NCBI RefSeq assembly: GCF_052324685.1
Contig: NW_027506878.1
Location: 20,001-84,000 of the forward strand
DNA length: 64,000 bases
Direction of reading: 5' to 3'
Source of the DNA: Brachyhypopomus gauderio
Taxonomy: Eukaryota; Chordata; Actinopteri; Gymnotiformes; Hypopomidae
A program made the position numbers and the translations under genes. Shown here piece by piece: positions 13,085-25,377 of this stretch. The notes under the pieces are model-generated. The model was not told the origin of the DNA. It worked only from the letters and a program-made list of their open reading frames with translations, and did no database searches. Every line of letters begins with the position of its first letter. Within the stretch, counting starts at the first letter, position 1.

Positions 13085-13830
13085 AAAAAGTGTTTCCTGA
13101 TAATCATACCATGATCATATCTGTCACAGACCCAGTCTGTCCTCCACTCCGCCTGTCCCATGATCATGCATGTCACTCTGTCCTCAGTCTGTCCCCCACC
13201 CCGCCTGTCCTGCGATCATGCCTGTTACAGCCCCAGTCTGTCCCACTCCGCATGTCCCATAATCATGTCTGTCACTGCCCCAGTCTGTCCCCCCCTCCTG
13301 TCCCATAATCATGTCTGTCACTGCCCCAGTCTGTCCCCCCCTCCTGTCCCATAATCATGTCCAGAGCCGGAGTGGCTAATCGGGAGTTTCGGGAGGATTC
13401 CCGATGGGCCGGCTCATGTCAATCTCTAGTTTGGGCCGATTGGGAGGGGAAAATAATTTTGGGCCGGATTTGGGCATGAAACTCCCGGGCTGAAAAAGTG
13501 TCCCACTCCGGCCCTGATCATGTCTGTCACTGCCCCCGTCTGTTCCCCCTTCTTGTCCCATAATCATGTCTGTCACTGTCCCGTCTGTATCCCCGCCTTT
13601 CCCGTAATGTCTGTCACAGCCCCAGTCTGTCCTGTGATCATGCCTGTCACAGCCCCAGTTTGCCCCCCCCCCCCCCCCCCCGTCCTGTGAACATGCATGT
13701 CACTCTGTCCCCAGTTTGCCCCCCCCCCCCCCCCGCCTGTCTCATGAACATGTCTGTCACTGCCCCAATCTGCCCCCCCCCCTGCCTGTCCCGTGAACAT
13801 GTCTGTCACTCTGTCCCCATCTGGTCTGGA
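13085..13830. repeat. 46-bp minisatellite
   Basis: Tandem units of about 46 bp with the core ATCATGTCTGTCAC followed by CCCCAGTCTGTCC and a C-rich spacer that has expanded into long C runs (about 13664-13681 and 13719-13733). A hAT MITE (13362-13516) is inserted in one unit. Confidence 0.88.
13362..13516. mobile_element. hAT MITE inside the minisatellite
   Basis: The 155-bp element has inverted ends CAGAGCCGGAGTGG and CCACTCCGGCCCTG and the perfect 8-bp target duplication ATCATGTC (13354-13361 and 13517-13524), itself part of the 46-bp unit. It has no coding capacity. Confidence 0.88.
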
Positions 13831-14004
13831 GCCTCTGCTGATACAGAAAACAAAGTCCCGAAACCAAGCGGTGAAACTAAACAAACGTCCTGCCGTCACC
13901 TGCGTCCCGGCACCCACGAGCGCTAGTGGAGTCAGCATGGGGAGAGCAGCACCAACATGACACAGCAAACGAGCAACGATGCAACAAGAGTAACAAGATA
14001 TGTC

Positions 14005-14525
14005 CTTCACATTTACATTTATGTTTATATTTACATTTATGTTTACATTTACATTTACATTTATGTTTATATTTACATTTATGTTTACATTTACATTTAT
14101 GTTTATATTTACATTTATGTTTACATTTACATTCACATTTATGTTTATATTCACATTTATGTTTATATTTACATTTATGTTTATATTTACATTTATGTTT
14201 ACATTTACATTCACATTTATGTTTATATTTACATTTATGTTTATATTTACATTTATGTTTGTATTTACATTTGCATTCACATTTATGTTTATATTTACAT
14301 TTATGTTTACATTTACATTCACATTTATGTTTATATTTACATTTATGTTTACATTTACATTTATGTTTACATTCACATTTATGTTTATATTTACATTTAT
14401 GTTTATATTTACATTCACATTTATGTTTATATTTACATTTATGTTTATATTTACATTCACATTTATGTTTATATTTACATTTATGTTTATATTTACATTC
14501 ACATTCACATTTATGTTCACATTTT
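14005..14525. repeat. Array of TTTACATTTATG-type repeats
   Basis: About 520 bp built from alternating 6-bp words (TTTACA, TTTATG, TTTATA, TTCACA). The period is a multiple of 3, so several frames stay open and yield spurious frames of 190-320 codons. Directly after it comes TTTTGGGCATTTAGCAGATG, the reverse complement of a common fish SINE 3' tail, so the array probably expanded from the AAATGT repeats that end such SINEs. Confidence 0.9.
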
Positions 14526-15234
14526 GGGCATTTAGCAGATGCACTTACTCACTTTACTTTGCTTCTGTTCACAGAACAGCAAATGGCAAGACAGCACACT
14601 CCGGTGATTCTTATAAGGCTAGAAATGTCTTTCTTACTTAAATCAGATATGTCTACATACTGTTTTTTATATGTTCATCACAAGTCATGTTTTTTGTGTA
14701 TGATAATGGCCACGTTCATACAAAAATACACACATGACATATAAGGGACTCAAGGTAATTTCCTATATAAATTTTATATTTTAACAGTGTGTCAAAGCAT
14801 GTGTGTTACTTATTGTTTCATTAAAAAGTTGTACATGAATTTTATATGATTGTACCAAAATACATATATGATCCCTTCATACTACTTATATATTATTTTA
14901 CAGCGGATTTAATATGTTATAAATCTTTTGATGATGAATGTTGAGTGTTTGATCTTGCATACATTTATGTTTTATACTATAGAACAAATTACTGCACTGG
15001 TTCCATATAAAATATATGATCAAATGCTACATTATGTACACACAGAGAATGTAGGCAGTATTTATTGGAAAGAGACAACTTATAACACTTGATAACCAAT
15101 TTTAAAGTTGCTTCCATTTATGCCTGTTTGATGTTCTCACAATACTCCTAAAACAATAGGTTCCTCAATAAAAGCCAATTGCAATATTTTGACATTGTAA
15201 TAGCATGAAATTATAAACACTCTGCTTGTATTCA
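14526..15234. other. AT-rich non-coding stretch
   Basis: Nothing recognised beyond the SINE-tail remnant at its left edge. Confidence 0.45.
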
Positions 15235-15242
15235 TCTTAAAG

Positions 15243-15509
15243 CAGGGGTACTCAACTGGCGGACCGCAGTCCGGATCCGGACCCGAACGCGATCCTATCC
15301 GGACCCAGTCTCATTCCTCATTAACTGGATACGGACCAAAAAAAAAACGGAGCATTTATTTCAGGGCTATTGAAAAAACACTCCGTCACGAGTGTTACGT
15401 TTGCCACCCCCGCTCAACAACTTACGTTCGCCACCCCCGCCGCACCGGACCTCAGGTCACAGGTATCTGCCAAAATTGGACCGCGGACAAATTTAGTTTA
15501 GTACCCCTG
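15243..15509. mobile_element. hAT MITE
   Basis: A 267-bp element with inverted ends CAGGGGTACT and AGTACCCCTG and the perfect 8-bp target duplication TCTTAAAG (15235-15242 and 15510-15517). It is GC-rich inside and non-coding. Confidence 0.9.
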
Positions 15510-15517
15510 TCTTAAAG

Positions 15518-16409
15518 CATTAATGTTTCTTCAGGCTGCTCCATTTTTCTTCTCTTAGTTCTGTCAGTTTGGCATTGATTGTAGAGCTAATGGTTGAAGC
15601 AACAACATGTTCCTACGAGATGAAATTAAGAACAATGCTTACCTGTGGTCAACACTGGCACACCTGGACGCTATGTAAAATATCTCCTCAATATTTCATA
15701 TTACACAGAGCTTAAAACATACTGTAGATTACATCCACTTTGATCCTGTACAGTGTTTGACTTTTAAATGTTAAATTGTGCTTCTTGGCAAATGTCTAAC
15801 TTGTAAAACACTAGGTAATGATATTGACTCCTGTAGTTTAGTAGTAGTCTGACTCAATGGTGTCTTGAATTCTGGCCTATCTGTACTATTTCCTAGGACG
15901 TATTCTGTGATCAGAAGCAAAGCACTGGATAAGAGCGTCTGCTAAATACCCTAAATGTAAATGTAAATGTCTACTTTAAAACGTTACAAGAGCTATGCTT
16001 TGCTAACTGTTTTTAGCTAGATAGCCCAACTGTCAAGCTAGTTATCAAGCTAGCTCACTAGGTAAAGTAGCCAGCTAAGTATCGCCAACTGTAGACCTTG
16101 GCCGGTTTAAAAAGACAAAGAAAACCTATATAGGCAATTAAACCCACAACGTTAATTAATATAACTGCTGTAATCGAAACAAAGCTGCAAGACGTATTTG
16201 AGATAGCTAACTAACGTAAATACAACGTTTATTTATATTTGTAATGACTAAGTAGTAGTAGACCAAGAGAAGTAACGGCGCGTGTCCAATCCCACCAAAA
16301 AATTCCTCTCATCAGCAGATCGGCGCGCGCTGTTCCCGCTCATCAAAATACCGCCGGTTCTCTCGTTCATTATTGGTAATACTTATAAATTTGAGCTAGC
16401 TAGCTACCT
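15518..16409. other. Non-coding stretch with SINE-tail remnant
   Basis: At about 15925-15970 the phrase GGATAAGAGCGTCTGCTAAA followed by AAATGTAAATGTAAATGT is the 3' tail of a fish tRNA-derived SINE. The rest is unrecognised. Confidence 0.55.
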
Positions 16410-16732
16410 CTAGGGTCACCAACCTTTTTGAAACTGGGAGCTACTTCTTGGATAGCAATTATTGCGGAGGGCTACCAGATTAATACGCATCAATCGAACA
16501 AAGGTTGTTAAGCGGGGGTGGTTTAACAAAAGGTGTGCGTGTGCGAGTGTCAATTGCTAAGCGAGAAGACCGCTAGCAACCGCGGACAATCTATAATAGT
16601 AGCAAAAACATAAACGATGCAGCGCTTTGGTGCATGGCGCTATAGTGAGCTGTTTTTAAAACAAGCCCGCGGGCGACTTGTGACGTCCTCGCGGGCGACA
16701 TGGTGCCCACGGGCACCACGTTGGTGACCCCT
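16410..16732. mobile_element. Probable hAT MITE
   Basis: The ends are inverted: AGGGTCACCAAC at the left and GTTGGTGACCCCT at the right, about 323 bp apart. I could not find an intact 8-bp target duplication, so this copy is older or its edges are mutated. Confidence 0.6.
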
Positions 16733-16733
16733 T

Positions 16734-18040
16734 AACATAAATACCGCAACGTAAAATTTACTGCAATTCTAATAATACACAAGAAAAAAGAAATAAATAT
16801 TCCATATATCACATTAACAAGAAAAGAAAAGAAAGTAAACAAAAGTAGCTTAATGTTTGCAACAAAGGTCACTGGTGCACATTATCCTACATGTTTGCCT
16901 ACTTCATAGCTCAGTCAGGTGAATAGGTGGGGAGTCATACATGGATTGGCACCCTTTACATATTTTTTATTATCTGAACCTTCCAGATACAGATGACATT
17001 CAAATATAAACACATATATAAACACACTTTCTCAAATGTATGCAGGCCATATATGTCTAACAGGCCATATATTTTATATGAATTACATATGTATATATGA
17101 CATGCATGTCACACAGTACATACATTTAATACATACTTAGAATGCCATATATTGAATTTATAAGATTAAAGTAAAACTCATAAGACTATGATAAAAAAAT
17201 ATAAAAAACTTTTTCATATGGGGTACATCAGCACTAGACAGACATGCAGTCCCTTCAGGGAACCAGGTTGTTAACACGTTATTGGCTCATCTTGGTGATT
17301 TCACACAATATTTATACCAAGTAGATTGAGATTATGAGAAGTTTGTGGATGGTGTACTAATGAAGTTAAAGCTAATCTCTCAGGAAAGTGATCACCTTAG
17401 CCATCCTGCACTGGGCAAATGAGATGCATTAAACAGATTTGTTAGAATTTTACAATCAGGAGACCATGTTGGTGACATTTGTCTTAGATTTTAGGTTTGA
17501 TTTTTATAGATTTTGTTTTGTTCCATAAGTATTTTCATTGACTGAATTTTCAGATTTATTGCTTTGTAATGTAACAGTAACATTCAGACATCTATAATTA
17601 TGTCTGGAATGATGAACAAGAAACATGTAGACATCAAAGAGTTACAAATAAAACACTTGCTCCTAAGAAAGACAGAGTCTTGGGGCGTCGTGGAAAGGGC
17701 CACATTGCTCCAGTGATAACTGGCTGATTGTTTGTGCACCTGCACAGTCGAGAGTGATTCTGTGTTTGTTGAGTGGTTTAGCTCAGCATGGTCCTGTGAC
17801 AAACATCACCTTATACGAACCCACGTTCTGGTTCTGTGTGCTCATGGGGGGTGGGATGGGGGGGGAGGGGGGTTGGGGGTAACAAACTCGTTTGTTTTAA
17901 TAAAGACCGCTCAACTGCAGGTTGTAGGCTTGACGGGGGATTGTGCAACGTCTGGCAACGTGATCAGCGGAGGGAGGTGCCAGTCTGTCATTTGTCGGTG
18001 AGGCGGTGGGTGGAGGGAGGCGTGTCCGATGGAGCCGCGC
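16734..18040. other. Intergenic stretch upstream of ependymin
   Basis: Mostly AT-rich and unrecognised. A G-rich tract lies at about 17846-17878. The last 200 bp must contain the ependymin promoter. Confidence 0.45.
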
Positions 18041-18047
18041 TTTCTCG

Positions 18048-18054
18048 ATAAATA
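18048..18054 (+). promoter_or_regulatory. epd: TATA-like box of ependymin
   Basis: ATAAATA lies 57-63 bp upstream of the ependymin ATG, in an otherwise GC-rich stretch. The spacing allows a short 5' UTR of about 30 nt. The assignment rests on position and sequence only. Confidence 0.5.
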
Positions 18055-18110
18055 GCGGCCCCCAGAGTGGTGTACGTGTGCTGACCTGCGGGCTGAGACG
18101 ACAAGGAGCA

Positions 18111-19066
18111 ATGATGCATGCGGTGGAGCTGTTCTGCGTGGCGTTCTGGTGCCTCTGCGCAGCTGTCTGGGCCTCCAGCAGCCGCGTGCCCTGCCGTGAG
18201 TGCCACCGCCGTCTACCCCAGCCCAGACGCCCACACCGCCACCCGCTCCGGGCTCAGTGCAATCCGGAGTCCTCTGACACTCTGGCTCTAAAATTTTAAG
18301 TCTATTTGAATGGTCAGAGAGTTCCAAATGAGAGCAGCTCAGCAGTAGTGTGGGGCCTTCATTGCTTTTTGATAAAACAGGACTGTAAATCAGCCCAATG
18401 TTGCAGTGACTGACACTCGAGTAATGTAGGAGTTACGCTGGATCTGTAATGTTGATACTGGTCTTTTCTCTTTCCCAGCATCACCATCTATGATCAGTGG
18501 GACAATGACTGTGGTACGTACGTACACGAATTAAAAGCATTTCACTACATCTGAAAGAAATGAATCACTAGAAGTGAGCATTTGAAAGTAATTTTGGCAA
18601 TGTTTGTTTAAACTAGCTATTGCTAATTGCTAATTTTTGGAGTCGTTTGAGGTCGTTTGAGGTCTCAGTGTTGATGTTGAGCCTCTTCTGTCCTCAGAGG
18701 TCATCTGATGGTCATACTATTGCCACCGGCGAGTTCAACTATGATTCCACTGCGAAGAAGCTTCACTTTTTGGAGAAGAACGATGACTCAAACAAAACCT
18801 CCCACATAGACGTGCTCTTAAACTTTGAGGAGGTAACGTCGCCATCTTTTGGCAGAACAGGATTCTCTCACTCTTTTCTTCTTCCCTATTTTTCTGCTGA
18901 TCAATTTTAAACTTGGAAAAAAACCATGTCTCTCTTTAAACCATGTCTCTCTCTCAAAATGTCATAAATATGAACTGTTTATCCCTTTCTCTACCCTCCC
19001 TCCCTCTCTCCCTTACTCTCCCTCTTTTCCCTCTTTCTCTCCCTCCCTCTCTCTCTTCCCCCTCCA

Positions 19067-19105
<39 letters not shown>

Positions 19106-20091
19106 CCCCCCCCCCCCCCCCCTCTCTCTCACAGGGTGTGTTCTATGAGCTGGACAGTAAGAACGAGAGCTGTAAGAAACAGACCCTAAAGTCCCGCAGG
19201 CACCCGATGGAGCTGCCGGCCGACGCGGCCCACGACAGTGAGATGTACCTGGGTAGCCTGACCGTGCCAGAGCAGGGCCTACGTCTGCGCGTCTGGACGG
19301 GCAAGCTGCCCGACCTCCACGGTGGGCACCTCCTCCGCCCCTCGGCCTACTTTAGCTCTCACACTTTCTTCCTAAATCTCTCTCTCTCCTTTTCCCTAAA
19401 CGAAGTCTTAGCTTTGAAAGGGCTTTGCTATAGACATCCTTGGGTCTTCTGACAGTTCTTTAAGAAGTAGGTTAAGTCGCATGTAAAAGAACGTACATCT
19501 TATTTATTATTGTCACTTAGTCACAACAGGTCCACATTCAGTGCCTGTATAATGTTTTTTTATTATTTGTTTTGTAGCCCAGTATACGATGCTGACTACG
19601 TCCTGTGGATGCCTCACTGTTTCCTGTTACTACCATAGTGATAAGACCAACCTCATCTTCAGGTGAGTGGATATATTGATCCTGCTAAATGCCGTAAATG
19701 TAAAAATATATTGATCCAAATAATACTTAATACTACAAATGATACTTAATCTTTCTTCATTCGAGCAGCTAGGATTCTTGATTTTGTAAGCACACACGTG
19801 ATACCAGGATAGCTATAGCCCACTTTAGCTCTGAGATCTGCATTAGTGTAAAGAATGTCTGCTACTGTGAGTGTAGTTCGTGGGTGTTTAACCAAACCAG
19901 TACCGACAGCTCAGTTGTAATAAGTTTAAAGTCACCGGATACTACTACCATCGCATTCCTCCCTCAGTTTCTTGGACGTGGAGACGCACGTGGACGATGC
20001 GCACGTCTTCGTGCCTCCGGCCTACTGCGCCGACGCCGTTTTGGAGGAGTCGAGCGACGACCACAGCTTCTTTGACCTGTTCCACGACTGA
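18111..20091 (+). CDS. epd: Ependymin (six exons)
   Basis: Secreted glycoprotein, in fish the main protein of the brain extracellular fluid, linked to neural plasticity. Six coding exons with GT-AG borders join in frame to 216 aa: 18111-18195, 18479-18513, 18698-18832, 19135-19321, 19578-19662, 19968-20091 (stop TGA 20089-20091). Residues 1 to about 21 form a signal peptide (two ATGs at 18111 and 18114; the first is used here). Two N-glycosylation sequons, NKT (72-74) and NES (95-97), sit at the places known in fish ependymins. Other family marks are GEFNYDS, KNESCKK, TTSCGCL, VFVPPAYC and the terminal FFDLFHD. Length and six-exon layout match fish ependymin. Intron 3 ends in a long CT/C tract next to the exon 4 acceptor. 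The gene looks intact. Confidence 0.96.
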
Positions 20092-20311
20092 AGCGTTTTA
20101 AACCCCCTGATCACTAACAGGACACCCGGGATGGCGGCATGCAGAGAATTAAAAAATTCCTTTCCGAAATGAAGTTTTACTCAATCCACTTTTTTTTTCT
20201 TTACTGTACGAGCAAATCTGTTATTATGTAGCACGGTCACGTCTCTCTGTGGAGTAACAGTACTGTTCGGTCTTTTCGGTCGCTCTGTTCCTTTTGTTTT
20301 CTTATGAATTC

Positions 20312-20317
20312 AATAAA
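20312..20317 (+). terminator. epd: Poly(A) signal of ependymin
   Basis: AATAAA lies 221 bp after the ependymin stop codon and before the pannexin-1 start, so transcripts probably end near 20330-20345. Confidence 0.75.
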
Positions 20318-20575
20318 TGCTGAATAATTCACACAGAAAACACTGGCGCTTGTTTGTAAAGCACTTTATCACTCTTTCCGGTTAGATTGTCCTCCCTCTA
20401 AATTGTCTCCTCATATCTGTTGTCACAAAAATAACACAGAGCTGTGTTGAGACACAAGCCCCATTTCTAAAGCCCCTTTCCACGCGATTGGCTAGACGTT
20501 CAGAACCCTGCCACCGGGACCGGGACACTATTACACTTTACACGGGACCGGTAACCGGGACATGTTATCCTAACC

Positions 20576-23500
20576 ATGGCTATAGCGCACGTTGCAACGG
20601 AATATGTGTTTTCAGATTTTTTACTGAAGGAACCGAATGAGTCGATATTCAAAGGGGTGCGCTGTGAACTGGGCGCGGATAAACTGGTCACTTTTATCGC
20701 GGTGGGACTTCCTCTGTTATTTATTTCTCTAGCCTTTGCCCAAGAAGTGTCAGTGGGTGAGTGGACATCGTTATTCCAGCTTTATTCACTCCATAATTAA
20801 TGGGGACATCATGACAAGTGAATTTATCTGCACCATAAACGTTTCTGTCCATTCATTTCGCCTGTTGGGACAGCCGGTAAAACATGACAGGGCACTTTGT
20901 AACGGTTTGGCCAGCAAGCACATGAAGAAAATATGTGTAATTATGTTTAAGTGAGATCTGCTTATGGGCTTCTAATGCATTTAATTTTAGAAACTGTAGG
21001 GATTTGATAATCGCAGGGATTCCGATAGGGGATTTATATAGTCTCGTTTCACTTCTATTGTTCAACTGAAATCGCTCGAAATCGTTAGTCACAAATTGCC
21101 CAACAAGAATTTTCGATGACACCTCCGTATATTCCTTAATACGCATTTTGGCTGATTACGATACGAATCCTACCGACTGCAGACTCTTTGACCACCTTTG
21201 TCACTACTGATGAACAAAGGGACCACCCGCGTACCGGCGCGAGCGCGCCTCCCGGTAGAGATCAGCTAGTAACGGGATGCTTTGCGCGTGCACGATTCAA
21301 ATAGCATGATCTCATAAACCGGGTACTACGGACATCCCGACAGATTCCCCTACCGCTGTCGTTATTTAAAGAGCAGACGGGTTTTAAAACATAACAGGCC
21401 ACGGACACGAACATGGAACTATTGCCCAAACCTGCCACCCATAATAACCCAGAAGAGTTATTTGTAGAAGATCGTAGCAGACGAAACGGAGAGAGACGTG
21501 CGCTTTAACATTAATAACGACACGCGGTTTGTCTCAGCATCTCTCGTCAGCCATCGGTACCTTCAGCATCCTTCAAACGAGAACCTTCCTGTAGGGGACA
21601 CGGTCGCTCATTCGCTGCAGTACACGTGATTACATGGCGTTTAATTTTCACGCTAAATAAACATTCAATAAACAATAAACATTCCCTATTACAGAATATC
21701 ATTGACTTATAGTAAAACAGTTTTAAAACAGTTTAATAGACATACGAATCTACGTGAGGGTCTGCGTATTAGAAGTGTTGTTTGGGTGTGTGTCACGCTA
21801 CAGCTCCGGACTCCTCCCCTTGGGGCGTGTGTTCATGCTGTCTACGTCGGGTTATCTCCGTGGGTGTGGTTGTGTGTGTGTGTGTGTGTTCATTGGTCTC
21901 ACCTGTGGCTTGTCTCGGGCTCACTCGGGGCTATTTAATGTGCGTAGCATTGTAGTGTGTTTCTTTGTTATGTCTGCGCTACATCACCCTATATTACAAT
22001 TTTTCTCGATTGGTTTGGCTCATTTCTTGAAACCGAGATGACATTCTCAAAACAACATGGACAAGTCTGGTAACCCCTTGGCAATTGTTCACAAAAGAAT
22101 AGCATTTCTCAAATTGCAAATGTCTTTGTACATGTCTCAAATATCTCAATGCATCTTTGCAAATGATTTAGTACAAGTAGCCTACAGTTAGCACAGTTAG
22201 CATACATTTAGTACAATTTCCTAGTAATTTGATCATGGTGATTTAAACTGATTAGCTGATTTTCAGTCAAATGGCTGTTCTCTCCAAAATATGTCATACA
22301 TATTTCATTGTATAAGCCATTACATGCACAACAATCTGTTCAATTGTCAAAATTAGTCAAGCGCATTATACCACGAATACCATATATCAACCTTTTGAAA
22401 CATTTGGTAAATTCATGACTATAATTGAACATCTGAAACTAGAACTTTTCTAATGAAGGAGGAGGTTCACACATCTCAGATAACCAATCAGATAGATACT
22501 TGACAGGTGTTCTCCATGTTTGTGAATGCTATCAATCAAGTAGGCCTGTACATAGAGAGCTTGACTAGGACCAATGAAGGCAACTTCCTGCTTGAGGAAG
22601 AGGAGGAGTGAGGGTACGTGGTGGTGGGACAGGGGGAAGAAGAAGATGAAGAAGAGGAGGAGTGAGAGTACGTGGTGGTGGGACAGGGGGAAGATGAAGA
22701 TGAGGAAGAGGAGGAGTGAGGGTACGTGGTGGTGGGACAGGGAGAAGAAGAAGATGAGGAAGAGGAGGAGTGAGGGTACGTGGTGGTGGGACAGGGGGAA
22801 GAAGAAGATGAGGAAGAGGAGGAGTGAGGGTACGTGGTGGTGGGACAGGGGGAAGAAGAAGATGAGGAAGAGGAGGAGTGAGGGTACGTGGTGGTGGGAC
22901 AGGGGGAAGAAGAAGATGATGAAGAGGGGGAGTGAGGGTACGTGGTGGTGGGACAGGGGGAAGAAGAAGATGAAGAGGAGGAGTGAGGGTATGTGGTGGT
23001 GGGACAGGGGGAAGAAGAAGATGAGGAAGAGGAGGAGTGAGGGTACGTGGTGGTGGGACAGGGGGAAGAAGAAGATGAGGAAGAGGAGGAGTGAGGGTAC
23101 GTGGTGGTGGGACAGGGGGAAGAAGAAGATGAGGAAGAGGAGGAGTGAGGGTACGTGGTGGTGGGACAGGGGGAAGAAGAAGATGAGGAAGAGGAGGAGT
23201 GAGGGTACGTGGTGGTGGGACAGGGAGAAGAAGATGAGGAAGAGGAGGAGTGAGGGTACGTGGTGGTGGGACAGGGGGAAGAAGAAGATGAGGAAGAGGA
23301 GGAGTGAGGGTACGTGGTGGTGGGACAGGGGGAAGAGACAGATGAGCACGAGCACACTGCGTTGTCCCAGAGGAAATTCAGGTGACGCTCATTGATGTAC
23401 TGTAAACCATCGCCTCACAATGGCAGAGGCAGGTCAACAAGTTCAATCCAAAGTGCCTCTGTCTACCGTCTCCATCATTATTGGCCAACGGGCCACATTG

Positions 23501-24673
23501 GGTGTACCAGGCCAGCGAGGGGGCAATCTGACTATGTGTGCTGCCATTTCTGAGAATGGTGTGGCCACCCATATCCCCAGTCTTGGCCCATACAATACAG
23601 AGAAGCTCCTATTTTTCCTGGATCGCCTTTACATTAATTTGATCCCTGAAAATGAGAGAGGTCTCGTAGGGCCTCACCTACCACACCACATCATTGTATG
23701 GGACAATGTGAAATTCTACCTTGGGCTCCAAGAATGCTGATGGAGTTTCTCCCCCCTCACTCTCTTTTCCTCAATCCCATCAGTTTTTTTTTCCACTTGG
23801 AGATGGAGAGTGTATGACCATCATCTTCAAGACCACAGATCCTTGCTCCACATCATGGAAGCTGCACGTGAAGCATTACAGTGAATCACATTACATTACA
23901 TTACATTACATTACAGTGAATCACATTACATTACATTACATTACAGTGAATCACATCACATTACATTACATTACAGTGAATCACATTACATTACATTACA
24001 TTGAATCACATTACATTACATTACATTACATTACAGTGAATCACATTACATTACATTACATTACATTACAGTGAATCACATTACATTACATTACAGTTAA
24101 TCACATTACATTACATTACATTACATTACAGTGAATCACATTACATTACATTACATTACAGTGAATCACATTACATTACATTACATTACATTACATTACA
24201 TTACAGTGAATCACATTACATTACATTACATTACAGGGAATCAGTGTAGGGGGCGGTTGAGACATGCACACTGTTTCTACCCTCGCTGCATTGCAAAGGA
24301 GATTATGCGTTGTGAGGTGGATGGAAATCTGTGGCCAGACAGAGAGCAGTTGTGCTGAACCATCCAGGTTATTTTGATAAAAGCACCACATGCTTGATGA
24401 TGTCCACTCTGTTTTGAGAAATGGGCCAAAGTAGTTACTTGCCAAGAGCTGCACAGTGTCTGCTTCACAAACTGCCTTGACATCGTTGCAAAGCTGAAAC
24501 ATGTTTTCAAAAGGAAAATGTCAACAAAAATCACTAGTTGTAGCGAGTGTGATTTATGCTTTATTTGCCATTTTATGGTTAAAAGCTCCTGTGAGCCGTG
24601 AAATACCCTCACTTCAGATAAAGTATTATTACTTAATTAACAAATAATTTAAATGACAAAGCTAATTAATTAT

Positions 24674-24711
<38 letters not shown>

Positions 24712-25328
24712 GACAGACAGGCTGTGTCTCCCACAGCGCATAAGGAAGGTTTTCAGATAATTCTAGGTTTTCCACATTCAGACACTCATCAGACAACATC
24801 CATCTCAAAACAGAAACTTGTCAATCTACACACAAAGCTCTATAATGACAAAGCAAAAACTGGGGTTTTTGAATGTTTGTAAATGCATAAAAAAATGAAA
24901 CACATTCTATTGCAAAAGTGTTCAGGCATCTTACTGTAATTGGTACTTAGTTAATTGCCCTTGGCAGTAGTGACAGCCTCATGAATTATCCAGAACTTTC
25001 TCTCCTCTTCATTCAAGCTCAGCCAGTGGTGGGGAGTGTTGTTCACAGCCGTCTGTGTTTGTAGGGTGGGGAGTGTTGTTCACAGCCGTCTGTGTTTGAC
25101 TGTAGGGTGAGAATTGATGTTCACAGCCCTCTGTGTTTGAGTGTAGGGTGAGGAGTGTTGTTCACAGCCGTCTGTGTTTGACTGTAGGGTGGGGAGTGTT
25201 GTTCACAGCCGTCTGTGTTTGAGTGTAGGGTGAGAATTGATGTTCACAGCCCTCTGTGTTTGACTGTAGGGTGAGGCAGGGGCGGACTGGGGAGAAAAAG
25301 TGGCCCGGGAGTTCCTGACAGACTGGCC

Positions 25329-25377
<49 letters not shown>

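Noticed and set aside
13573-14744. Long open frames over the TTTACATTTATG array (272 and 213 codons plus, 323 codons minus)
   Set aside because: The period is a multiple of 3, so frames stay open by arithmetic. Proteins are monotonous (NINVNV, FTFMFI, LHLCLY) on both strands at once and have no domain.
22450-23395. Three overlapping frames of 273-301 codons over the 54-bp repeat
   Set aside because: The unit is 18 codons, open on both strands; the coding look is a repeat artefact and lies in panx1 intron 1.
23875-24235. CRISPR-like array (regular repeats with short spacers)
   Set aside because: The units are a degenerate CATTA microsatellite in a eukaryotic intron, with no unique spacers.
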